Origin: Mucidula mucida
Taxonomy: Eukaryota; Basidiomycota; Agaricomycetes; Agaricales; Physalacriaceae
Length of the DNA: 30,198 nucleotides
NCBI GenBank assembly: GCA_015501055.1
Contig: JADNYV010000423.1
Coordinates: 1-30,198 of the forward strand
Direction of reading: 5' to 3'
Made by a program: the position numbers and the translations under genes. This document shows, piece by piece, positions 19,756 to 30,198 of the stretch; position 1 is the first letter of the stretch; each line of letters opens with the position of its first letter. The notes below the pieces were generated by a model, which was not told the origin of the DNA, made no database searches, and saw nothing but the letters and a program-made list of their open reading frames with translations.

Positions 19756-20504
19756 ATGGGGATGCCTCTTCTGAGAATTCCCTTCATAATCACAGCACTA
19801 TATGGTATCCATCGTACGATGACACCTCCAAACGCTACGCCGCCCGCAAGCGAGCACAGAGAATTTAATCGCCTCGATATCGAACAAGTCGCGTCCTCGT
19901 TCGCTAGAATTGCGAAGGTCTGTCACAATACCGCCAGGGTATATATTACTCGCTTTCTCCAGTACAGAATATCTGACGCTTCCTGAAGGCCACATTCTAT
20001 TCCATATTCATCCTCGAAATCCTCTTCATTCTGGGTCTCAGTCCTTCACCTGCGGCGCCGGCTGACTCTTGCGAAATTCATATTACATGGCCTTTTCTCG
20101 TCAGTTGGGCTATCCTTGTTGGCGGAGCGAGCTTGCGCGTGCACTGCTATCAGATCATGGAGCAATTTTTCACTTTCGAATTATGCATTCGCAAGGACCA
20201 CCGCCTAATTACTTATGGACCGTACAACTATGTTCGTCACCCAAGCTACACCGGTGCTATTCTCGCCGCACTTGGCTCTGTAGGCTGCGCACTGCTCCCT
20301 GGATCGTGGTTAGAGTGCGTAATCCCCGGGGGAATGACACGTCTACGATGGCTGGGTGTCATGTCTTTTTGGGCTGCGGTGATAAGATCTGCATTGATAC
20401 CGCGGATGAGGAAGGAGGATGATATGCTTCGGGAGGCCTTCGGCGAGGAGTGGGAGAATTGGAGAAAGCTGGTACCATGTAGGTTGATTCCTGGAGTATA
20501 TTAA
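19756..20504 (+). CDS. Isoprenylcysteine carboxyl methyltransferase family, copy 1
   Basis: Exon 1 (19756-19917) and exon 2 (19989-20504) join in phase across a 71-base intron (donor GTCTGT, acceptor CCTGAAG), giving 225 aa. Hydrophobic segments (about 55-71 and 90-105, plus two after the HPSYTG motif) make it a multi-pass membrane protein. The C-terminal half has family landmarks: EQFFTFELCI, DHRLITYGPYNYVRHPSYTG, and a final acidic motif with RKEDDMLREAFGEEW before a Pro-Gly-Val-Tyr end. Enzymes of this family (yeast Ste14) methylate the prenylated C-terminal cysteine of Ras/Rho proteins and pheromones in the ER, using S-adenosylmethionine. This member aligns best to its convergent neighbour. 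Whether it acts on prenylcysteine is inferred from the family. Confidence 0.85.
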
Positions 20505-20576
20505 GTATGATGCGTTCTTTTTCATGGTCTAACGACTATTGGGAAGATCATGACACGCGGTGTCGACTATCTACAT

Positions 20577-21342
20577 TCAATAAATTCCTGGAACCAAACA
20601 GTATGGCACCCTCCGACACCACCTATCCCACTCCACCCCAAACGCGCTTCCTAGCATTTTGTCCTCACTCGGGATCCTCAAGATCAAACTCACAATCACA
20701 GCCGACGCCACCAAGACCCAATACGCGACTAGAACCTTTCCTACACACGTCTCCAGCAGCCCCGACTGGGTTATCCACGATCCGCTTAGCTGGCTGCAGA
20801 TTGCTCCGATGATGGTAAGCATCATCCCGGTGTAGCTTGGATGCCGGACAAAGGCATACGGGCCATCGACCACGAGCCGATGATTCTTGAAGATGCTCAA
20901 CTCGAATGTGAACTGGCTGCCGAGGGTGCGGTAGCAGGCTATACGAATTGCAGTCCCCGTTATCGTGAGAACGTTGCCCAGGAGGAACAAAGGCGTGATT
21001 CCGATCCCTTGCACTGTACGACCATGGCGGAACATCAGCGTGTCGAGAATATGGCGCGAGAGTGCGCTGGACTGCGTATGACTGGCGAGGATAACGAGAG
21101 TCTCGATAAGCTCTACACTCCATGATATGGCCTTTGAATGAAATATAAGACGATTGGGTAACGATAGTGAATGACGCGCTCACCCGTAACAAGACGCACG
21201 GCCCCGATAAACTTCGCAGAAACTGCTCCCTCCAATCCGGCACGACGTGCTGCACACGCGGTAAAGGCGCGTTAGGAGGCTTTCCAGTGATACGCATCCC
21301 AATAGCATCGGAGAAGATGAGAGGGACTTTGAGAAGGGACAT
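20577..21342 (-). CDS. Isoprenylcysteine carboxyl methyltransferase family, copy 2
   Basis: Exon 1 (21342-21184) and exon 2 (21131-20577) join in phase across a 52-base intron (GTGAGC...CAAAG), giving 237 aa. I chose the ATG at 21342 because MSLLKVPLIF aligns with MPLLRIPFII of copy 1; an in-frame ATG 42 bases upstream is possible. Landmarks match copy 1: SQFTFELSIF, GPYAFVRHPSYTG and EDKMLGSAFGVEWDRW, ending PGIY. Several hydrophobic segments predict a multi-pass ER membrane protein. The two genes converge, with 72 bases between their stop codons, so their 3' ends probably overlap. The sequences differ throughout, so the duplication is old. Both keep the key motifs and look functional. Confidence 0.87.
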
Positions 21343-21384
21343 CGCGTCGAAGAGGTGGAGAAGATAGTGCAAAGAGGGTGTCAT

Positions 21385-22442
21385 CTTATAGCATGATTTG
21401 AAGAGGAGTTTTAACGTTGGTGCAGCGGGAAACGTGAGAGGCGAGCGACATACAGACACTATCACAAATTTCTCATGGAGACCCGTGGTGAACTCAAGGT
21501 GGCGAATTCGAATTAGACGGAGGATTTGAGAGTCCCGACGTCACGCTAAATTCAGACTGAGCTCTGTTCATGAAGTATCAAAGACCGAAGATTAGCGTGG
21601 TATGGTCTAGAGCGCACGTAGAACTGGCTGTTGAACACTGACTTCTGACAGTCGAAACGTTCTGCTGCGTCGCGGCACTCCCGGATATCTGATTTGAGCA
21701 CAATAGCAACATAGGGCTTTCTGATGTTGGTCTGTGTCCATGACAGACGCGACTTTGGTTGGACGCTTTCCTTGATGATCGCTGATAACTCATAGAAGGG
21801 GTGATCAATCAGTCTGAAGGTATAGAGCGGGTAAGAGCGGTCGACGAGGACGGGAAAACAACCAACAAGGATATATGAAGATCTTGCAGAGATGATTTTC
21901 GCCATTCAAGATGATCAATGTCCTACCCGACGACAAAGGGTGACGTGTTTCTGGATGCCCTACCGTGCTGGAGTCCCATAGCTGACCAGTCATGTTCGAC
22001 GCCGTAAGACATAAACGTGCGTAATGACATGTTGGAGGTGAGGGAAAGGCTAATGCAGAGTTTATCGCATAGACCTCGCCACCGAGTCAACTTGCAGAGG
22101 CCTGCGTATTTACACATGTTGAAAGCTTCTGAGTGTTCGTCACAGAGGAAATTGGTTTACATCTTCGATGTCTTTCACGATGCACTGCAAGAACGTGTCC
22201 ATCTAAAAGTATGTTAACCAGCAGTAAAACTTAGCCATCTATCCGACAGAAAATCACATATATCGCCCTTTGAGGAACCCAAAACTTCGCCTTCAACCAA
22301 CGTTATACGCCTCGCCTTTATAATGTAGTTATGCCACATGTAGATAATATACAAATGCTAATCTATACTTTCGACAAAAAAAAAAGAGAAAAAAAACCGT
22401 CCAAACGAAAGTGTGTGTATAGTAGTCGTGGGTTTACAACAA
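21385..22442. other. Intergenic region, nothing firmly assigned
   Basis: A 117-codon minus-strand frame (21905-21552) starts with an ATG but has no domain or neighbour support. Near 22376-22396 there are runs of ten and eight A separated by GAG, just downstream of the channel gene's stop codon. Confidence 0.4.
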
Positions 22443-25400
22443 TCAGCGATTTTCCTCCTCCTTCACAGCCTCCGACATTAGATCTGCTTAACATCAGTAA
22501 TCATACAAGGAAGGATCAACGCTAAAACACGTACCGCCCCACATGGAATTTTGCATAGCCGACGACGAAAACACACTGCTGCCGTCCGTGTCATCATCCG
22601 ACATCGAGGTTCTCCTGGATTGCGAGTCAGTATGTATGCGTCTAGATGAGTCGCGCAAGAACACGTACGCAAACTTGAACCCAAAGTCAGAAGTGCCCAA
22701 CATGCTAATGTCGCTGATCCTCCGACTACTCCTCTGCAGACCCTTCCCTGGACTCATATCTGACGCGAGCGAAATATCCGGCGGATAGAATCTCTGTTGA
22801 GGAGTCGGAGTCGAAGGAACTGACACGGAGCCATCGGCGAGGGATGCGATATCGCGCGTCGACATGGGCGGCGTGCCAGGCATAGGGTCCACTATGATCG
22901 ACGGAATGTCTACGGCGCCAATGTTAGCTATATTCGAAAACATGAATCCAACACTATTACCTTGCATCGAAAACCTGGAGCGTCGTTTGCGTTCCATGTG
23001 CGCCAGGAAACGTCGACGGTGAGATATCGTTTTGAGCAGAGACCGAACACGGTCCAAGTTGACCAGGTCCGTGACCAACTTGTTTGTCCTTGTCCGCGCC
23101 ACTAAATCATGCAACCTAGCGACAAAATTTAGCACCACGCAACATGAGCACTGAAGAGAACGTACACTAAAGCTTCATGGTCAACGATAAGCTTATGATG
23201 CGCCAAGAGCGTCAACATTCCGGTGAACGAAATGCCCAGGCCATTATGCGTAACGTTCGCCTCATGGTACAGTCGGCTGTAGACCGCTCTTCGCTTCCTA
23301 GCGGCCACGAAATCAATCCCATCGAGCACACGCGACAGCTTCTGCAGGTCGATGCCGCTGACTTCATGTGCCGGCCAATTGTAGTCAGAGTCTGGAGCGT
23401 GCTTCGATGCGTTCATGATGTTTGGTATACTATATTCCACCGGATATATTCTGACCTCAAACACACCGCTGAGCCTCTAATAATCGACACGTCAAGCACT
23501 GTCATTTCGGCGGGAAAGTGCACTAACCGAGAAGAAAGCCGCGAACCGGTTTCGCTCCAAATACCCCGTCTTTGGATTCGCAAACTCCGCCCACACCTTC
23601 TTGAACGAGCGCATTTGCTCACGAGTAATCGACTTGGCACCGCCAGATGTTTGAAACACGTAGGAAAAGTTGTCAACGACAACACCAGTGAACAAGTTGA
23701 CGAAGATGTACTGTCGAGTTCAGTCAAGCTACAATGATGAACAAAGAGCTCCCTACCATGCTGAGAACATTCCACGCAATAAACAGCGTGAAAGCCCATC
23801 CAATGCTCCCACAGTCAGAGTCAGTCTGACTTCCCGACGAATTGGTGCACCGCGGATAAACGAGGGCACTATAACAACGTTGGCAAACCTTTTACATCCA
23901 GGCGAACAACACACTCACTAGTCGTGCATGTATTCATTCCATCCCTCCCTTCAAAGTTTCGAGTTATTAACTTGCACCCCAAAAATGAAACACGAGTTCT
24001 CTCACCCAGTACTCATGAACGCCAGCATCACCAGCGCGTTCGCGACAGAGTTATAGTTCTGATTCCGCGTCTCCGCACCTCCAAGCTTCGTCAAGCCGAA
24101 AACCTCCACGAACAAGATCGCAAAGAACCCGAAGAAGATGAGCCACAGAGTGAGCAAATTCAAGATAGCGTTCAGGCTGGCCCTAAATGGAGGGAAGGAA
24201 ATCAGCCCTCAAAGCATAAAACACACTAACGTGCACGTACATGACTGTCTTGAACAACTTGTTAAGACTGTTCGTTCGCTGCACCAGCTTGAACGCCATA
24301 CTGACAAGGAACAGCTTCTGCAGCTGCTGAATCGCAAACCCGCTGTCTCGAAACCTCACAATGATCGTAGTCGACAAACTCCCCACCGACGAAACCATAT
24401 CAAACAAGTTCCACCCATTCGCACGGAAACTCCGCCATCCCAGTCCGAGGAGCCGGATGCACACGTCCACAATGTAGATGAAAGTCAACCCAAGGAAAAA
24501 GTCGTCTACGCCACCACGTGGTCAGTCATCTCCCCCAAAGTTAAAGTCAAAACAAAACTTACTTCGCAGCGTGTCCGCAACATTCTGAGTCGTGTACGTT
24601 TGAGTCCTAATGGCGGCGTCAGTAAGGCGCCGATTCCGCGAAAATGAAGTACTCACATTAACGCAATGATGTGGAGGATATACAATAGCAGCATCATGCG
24701 CGCCCACCAGCCATGCTTATGCACCGCCCTATCGAAGCACCACGCCCGCAGCGCCCACGCAGGGCGTTTCTTCGGACGCTTAGACGGACGCTGGCGCGTA
24801 ATAAGCTTCTTGAGATCTATCCACTCCCGTTGAGCTTGCGTCAACAAAGCCGTTCCCGTCTTAGACGTAAAGTTCCCAATAATAATGCTGCAAACCACCA
24901 ATCAGTACGTGGCACAGCTAACGGCAAAGACGATACGCACGAAACGAATAGCGTCAAAATAATAACCCCACCAAGCAAGTTGTAAATGACGAAAAAGAGC
25001 GCATTAACAGGGTGCGCATTCGTCGACGGCTGCTCATTGGCCGACGTGATCGCCGTCCCAACCCACATAACATCCACCCAGCCCTCCAGCGACACAATCT
25101 CGAACAAGATCAACAACGACGACTTGAAATTGTCAAAAGAAAACTTGGTCGACGGCGACGGATTGTCCCACACCCGCGGCGCCAGAAAGCCAAATGAATC
25201 GCCAAAGACAGTGTTCGTGTACTCTCCTTGACACTCCGTCTGGCCCGCGACACTGTCATCATTACACTGGTTCATCTTGCCCGCGAAGAGGTTGAGCCCC
25301 CAGACGGCATATGGGATCATATAGAGGATGGCCAGGACAGCAGCATCAAGGATACGAGATGCGCCCGAGATGATCAGCGACTGGAAAGATTTCCTCGTCG

Positions 25401-28400
25401 CATCGAAGAGTGTGATGAACCGCAACACACGTAGTGCCTTGAGTGAGCGCGTCAATCGACTGAGCCCACCAACAAACACCAAGCCCGTAGTGACGTTGAT
25501 GAGAAGGCCAGCAAGGATCATAAAGTCGATGATGTTCCAGATACTCCGCACATATGCATTCGGCGTAAAGGTGACCCCATCAGCGATGATTTGATGATAA
25601 ACTCTAACAGCAGCGTAAATCCAAAAGCGACTTCGGCGATATCAAACCACGCCAAACGCGTCGCGCCATTCTCCACGAATAGTTGCGCCGGAATAGCGGT
25701 GTCGCGATGATCTCCACGACGATACCAGCTAGGACGGTAGCGCAGAGCAACGTCTGGAAGATGGTATGCGCGACTGGTGATTGTGGTGTCCCAAAGATGC
25801 GCTCTCCGTGTGCAGGCATAACGAGTTTCTGGCAAATCTTCCGAATGACATTGTCCTGCGAGAAAATCCAGAACGTCTTGTCGTACGAGGGATGGTTCCG
25901 TATGAAGTCAGCCTTCTGAGCTCTCCGCTCGTACAAGGCATCATTGACGTCCTCGGTGGTCGTAGTCTCCACGTTCAGTGACGCCAACAATTCCCTAAAG
26001 AGATATGCTTAGAACCATTACGCAGTCACTAAGCGGAAGCACACACAGATGCCGTTCAGTCTCCTCGTCTTCATGCTCCTGTTGATCGTCGCGGGTATAC
26101 GTCTTCAGCGTAGCAAGAGGAACATCCTCAGATTGAGGCGCCCCAGCGTACATGCGGTGCAGGTCCTAAGGGACTTGCTAGCGTAATGACGCTCCTTTGA
26201 CAGTTCCGAACGGGTTGGCTACAGAAGACAGCATGAGCAATCGGCGCTGAAGGGATGAAGCTACCCGTACCGTAGTCGGCGACGCCATACCCTTCGGTAC
26301 ACTGTAATCTTGTACCAAAGACTTCTGCATCGGCAAGATAAGGTTGGACGGCAGGTTCTCGACTTGACCTTGACCGGGTTCGCCCTGACCCAGCGATATG
26401 GGTTAGTCGTCTCATCCACCCGCACTACTCTCGGGAACATGAGTAGTCGCGTAGTAGTTCGTGACTGTTTGCTCTTTTGGACTCTTCGCGACATCAAAGT
26501 TTCGTTGATGACAGCGATGAACATTGCAGCACGATGACTAGATGAACGTCAGATATAGCGATGGTCACTAAGAACGCCACGTACAATTTGCAAACAACAT
26601 CCAGGACGATATGAAGAGCACGACCACGACTGTCTGACCCAGCAGTGTTCGCGTCCGAAGCACCGTACAGAATATCGACCCAATTCTCGCGAGAAGATTT
26701 GATAGACAGCTAGGAAGGCGTTATACAGGTTGGCGAAGGTAACGTCTTCGCCCGACACAAAATCTCCGCGCAGAAGTTGAACAGACACCAGCGCCGCGAG
26801 AAATTAACCGTAATCAGGAACAGCGTCATATTGGCCAGGCCATAGACGTTGCCGAACACGGTTAACTATTAGCAACATCGTCAATAATGGCCGGGCATTC
26901 GTGAGCTTTAACTACTCACCAGCAGCGGTCGCATTCTGGGCACTCCAGAATCACCCTATAGAAACGATCAACTGTAGTATCGTCAACCACGGATAGACGT
27001 CCGAGTTGTGGATGATGGGATCTGAATGATACTAGAGCAATCGCCAGAACAGGTCAAGATTATTCTGCGCATGTTTAAGAAGTCCCTCCAATCCGGAAGT
27101 GCAGCCAATACCCGCAGGATGATCTCCGCGTCAAACGCGAACGTTATCCGAGCTCGCGTAGTACATGACAAGCTCGTGCATCTCGCTAACGTCGACGTCC
27201 TCGTAGCTTGCAGGGCGAGAGACACAAGCGCGAGCAGCACCCAGCACCATCTAGATGCTCGTATATGGTCTGGCGAGGTTCTGACGCTTTTGTTGTCTGG
27301 GATTCCATTCGCCAACCATCGTCCTGATATCCGTCAACTGGGCAGTTCTACACGCATATCAGCCAGCCGTGCAATCCAACGAAAGACGACTCACGCCCCA
27401 GCGCCAAAAGCACTCTTGCTAGTCTCTTCCTGATCGCCGAGAAGGTGTTGGTGATGACAGCCAAAAAGATTGATGAGCCAGAGTTCAAGACGATCACGCA
27501 GATGATAAAGAACAGACATGACACGAAGTACTCCGAGTCGATCGTCGAGTACATCAGCGGGGACACTGTTGACGTGTCAGGATCGCATTTGAAGTTGTTA
27601 CAAACAAAGCGACGTACCCCATTGGCGGAAGCGACGATGACTACCTGAAGCGCAGCGTAGTAGATCGTATCGAAACTCTCACGTTCTTCCTCGGGTTCTC
27701 CGATTCCTATGGTTTGCTAAGCACGGTGACAACGATTCCTCAAACAACGCGTACCTGCAAACAGCCCAATCGGACAGATGTAACCTTTAGAGTCGGCAGC
27801 ATTTGTCCGTCCAACTGAATGTAGCTCATGACCGTCAATTATCGGGGTTGATATAGCGCCGAGAATTGAGTATCGATCTGGACTTCATTTTCTCCCAAAG
27901 TTGGACTGAGGTAACACGTTCGCGCATAGAACCTTTGAATGATTGAATACCGATAATCCTACGCGCAAAACTGTTAGTCAAATGAATGGAGCTGAGGGTT
28001 AAGTTTGCTCACGAGAACAATATCATCGCAAAGAGCAAAAGTACGCAACTCGTAAGTAGCGGTCGAGCTGTCTTCAACGAGTGCATAATGGTCTACGACG
28101 CGTTCAGCACGGAAAAACTAAAGCGTCTGAAAAGCCTCACGTTGTACCCGATGTGATAGCCAGCAACCGTGCCGTTCGAATAACGCTCAGGGCTCTGAAG
28201 ATTCGATATGAGAAGATCCATGTTCAACACCTATAGACGCCAGGATAAACGATGTCCAAAAGCCGGTGATAGCAACGAAATCAATCCTGCTCCAACTGTG
28301 ACGGAGGTATGGAATATTCCGCTGAGTTTTATCGTGCTGCTGTTTCAAGCTCAAGCCAAAGGGCAGGTTGACGAAATCCGACTTTTCTGACGCCTGAAAA

Positions 28401-29744
28401 GGATTCATCCGCGATAGTATTGTAGACGACTTGACATCCTGTCCTAGAGACTGGGACAGCTGGACGGCATGTCGCGCCTTCTCCTTGACCTGCTCCACGG
28501 TACTGGGGTGCTCCTCGAGGCGGATACCGGAGGATAGTATGAAGGGTCGCATCATATTGCTATTCATTCGGCGCAGTCTTTGGGTGATGGAAAACTGGCG
28601 TGTGAGGGAGGGGTCAGCGGAGGGGTCCACGTTGGGAACGGAGGGGTCGACACGCGTAGAGAAGATGTGGAAGATGGAAGAGGCGGGAACTTCGGGGTCA
28701 AATAGGAAACCAGAGACACAGATACGAGCAAAAGCTTCGAGTCTAAAGAGCGGTCAGACGTGAACGTAGGAGATGCAGATACGCACGTAAATATGATAAA
28801 TAGCACAAATAAGACATAGTCCTCCCATGAGTGGAAATAGCCGCGCAGAAAGGGTGGTCGGTCGTCATCGCTGGCAAGCGTCAAAGAGCGCGACGACTGA
28901 ATTGTAAGCACGACCGCGTTGAGAATGATGAGTAGTAGTATAATTGTTTCCGTCCATCTGTTATCAATGTTAGCAAGTCAAGCATAATAAAGGATGAAAA
29001 GCGCACGGGTATACAAGAGCGCGGTATAACGCAAGGCGTACCCTGCTATGCGGGCCCAGACAGCATATCGTGCGGCCGCGTATTGGTAGTCGCTTGCTAA
29101 GGTCGGGCAGATCCTCCTGGTCACTCTCGCCCGCATCTTGGTATCGCTCATCCTCTCCAGCCTCTCCAAGCCGGATCCGGCGAGATTGACGACGCGCAGC
29201 GAAATGCGCCGGAGATTCTGCGAGACCGACTTTATCGCCGAGCCCGTCTTCTTCAGCGGCGACGGCGTCGCGCTATACCGCACCGTTCTCCGCCGCGTCC
29301 GAGAACTTGGCGTCGCCTGCTCCGTGTCGTGTTCGCTCGCCGTCAGCCTGATCTCATCCTCCGCGCCCAGCATTCCACTGCTATTCCCGCTCCCAACGCT
29401 GTTTTTCCGTATAAGCGAGGCCGTCGAAGGCCCCGCCTGCGCCGACGAATACATGTCGTTGTATGAAGAGTATGAATTGTAGGGTCCCGTATCATCCGGG
29501 ATAAAAGGATCGTCGTTGACCGTGTATACTGCCGGCTGGTCAAAAGAGCGTGTTTCAAAGCGTAGGGGGTCCTGCCCGGCTTCCACCTTGCCCCAGCTGC
29601 GACGGCGGGTACGGTGTCCGTGGTGTCTAGCGATGGCGAGGGCGGCGCGGATATGCCTGCGGGTGTACCAGTCAAGTCAATTGCAGACGTCGATAGCGTG
29701 CGTGGATTTATCCGTCTCTGCAGATAGCTGTCCGCTGCGTCCAT
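22443..29744 (-). CDS. CCH1: Cch1-type voltage-gated calcium channel (frame breaks in 5' half)
   Basis: The start is [11 protein letters not shown] at 29744. An acidic [10 protein letters not shown] segment leads to domain I (about 28.97-27.35 kb), domain II (27.33-26.47), the II-III linker, domain III (25.83-24.94) and domain IV (24.72-23.53), then a C-terminal tail. Domain III shows an Arg-rich S4 ([13 protein letters not shown]) and pore EIVSLEGW. Domain IV shows pore MSTGEGWNEY and S6 [10 protein letters not shown], followed by an EF-like region ([17 protein letters not shown]). Resolved 3' exons include 24657-24887, 24563-24606, 24241-24505, 24006-24182, 23919-23948, 23757-23868, 23528-23710, 23166-23474, 22961-23115 and 22535-22909. 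The last exon is 22443-22483; reading through the final 51-base intron would instead stop at 22494. Cch1 with Mid1 forms the fungal plasma-membrane high-affinity calcium channel. About twenty one-base frame breaks lie between 25.59 and 29.61 kb, and one junction (intron 23475-23527) is off by one, so as sequenced the gene cannot give a full-length product. Confidence 0.9.
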
Positions 29745-30198
29745 GCAGCCTCGTCACCGTGCAAGACGATGGTGTCCGACGTTTAGGTCGACGTTGAGAT
29801 TTAGCAGCTCAGTGGCTGTGCATCAGAATTGTATAGCCCCTATTCTGTGGATCAGCTTTTGGTTCTGATTTCCAATAATAGCTCTCTTTCTTTCTCTGAC
29901 ATACTTTTCATGACCTCTCATAATCAAAAGATGCTTCTCTCTTGCTTCTGCTCTCCAATCGTGTCACGAACGCCATAGGTAGACTCCTGACTTTCTGGCG
30001 TCCTCCGATGTCAGTCGGAAACTGCCTGAACAGGGCATGGTTACCAACAATTCACGAATGCGAAGGGCAGGAAAAGATTACCACGCATGACTCAGAATGA
30101 GTCAAAGCCCAGGCTCACGGGGAAGTAGAAGACTGTTCCTCATAGACCGACGCCACACGCCGCGAATACAGGTTGAAGTTCTCCAGTATCCTTACCTA
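29745..30198. other. Upstream of the calcium channel gene
   Basis: This should contain the channel promoter. I see no gene and no defined element. Confidence 0.45.

Noticed and set aside
19500..19868. 122-codon plus-strand frame
   Set aside because: Overlaps the first methyltransferase exon in another frame; the methyltransferase frame has clear homology and a matching paralogue.
20665..21465. 266-codon minus-strand frame
   Set aside because: Only its first part (exon 1 of methyltransferase copy 2) is real. After 21184 it reads through the intron and then the wrong frame of exon 2.
21552..21905. 117-codon minus-strand frame
   Set aside because: It has a start codon and fair composition, but no domain, promoter or neighbour support. 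I left it out of the gene list.
22376..22396. A10 and A8 runs as a retroposon poly-A tail
   Set aside because: No target-site duplication or retroelement sequence nearby. It is simply A-rich 3' flank of the channel gene.
1..30198. tRNA, rRNA, CRISPR, transposase or LTR elements
   Set aside because: I scanned for cloverleaf B-box-like motifs, regularly spaced direct repeats, and integrase or reverse-transcriptase motifs and saw none that held up.

Overview
The window looks like nuclear DNA from a mushroom-type basidiomycete (Agaricomycetes). Genes are dense and lie on both strands. Most are cut by introns of about 45-60 bases with GTRNGT-type donors. The recognisable proteins are fungal: a Cdc48 adaptor of the p47/Shp1 type without a UBA domain, a Cdc24-like RhoGEF, isoprenylcysteine methyltransferase paralogues and a Cch1-type calcium channel. 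I see no rRNA, tRNA, CRISPR array or intact transposon.

1-7.9 kb is an accessory-looking block. It holds three members of a coiled-coil family (1955-2344 +, 6203-7118 +, 7329-7835 -) that share one C-terminal module. Interleaved with them are three members of an unknown 200-aa family (remnant near 2.7 kb, intact copy 3107-3763 -, 5'-truncated copy 5519-5992 -). Between the two larger copies of the unknown family sits a 309-aa gene (4241-5226 +) whose PD...ExK residues suggest a restriction-nuclease-like fold.

8.2-9.7 kb carries the six-exon p47/Shp1 adaptor, whose reading frame is fully intact. 11.2-13.8 kb carries a Cdc24-like RhoGEF (CH, DH and PH domains). Its reading frame splices cleanly into the N-lobe of a tyrosine-kinase-like kinase, after which the kinase stops. 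15.36-15.78 kb is a three-exon gene for a 102-aa protein. Near 16.5 kb there is a perfect 23-bp inverted repeat with a 3-base loop. 16.9-17.9 kb encodes a mitochondrial protein with two RRM domains. 18.3-19.1 kb has two overlapping opposite-strand coding candidates. 19.75-21.34 kb holds two convergent isoprenylcysteine methyltransferase paralogues.

22.4-29.7 kb (minus strand) is one very large gene for the plasma-membrane calcium channel Cch1. Domains III and IV and most of the C-terminus read cleanly through many introns. The N-terminus and domains I-II contain about twenty single-base frame breaks, nearly all of them apparent one-base losses in short homopolymers, while the protein between the breaks stays well conserved. 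This is either a cluster of consensus errors or a very recent inactivation.

The conserved genes do not form a pathway. The RhoGEF (cell polarity), the methyltransferases (maturation of prenylated GTPases and pheromones) and the calcium channel act in loosely related signalling, but I see no sign of shared regulation.
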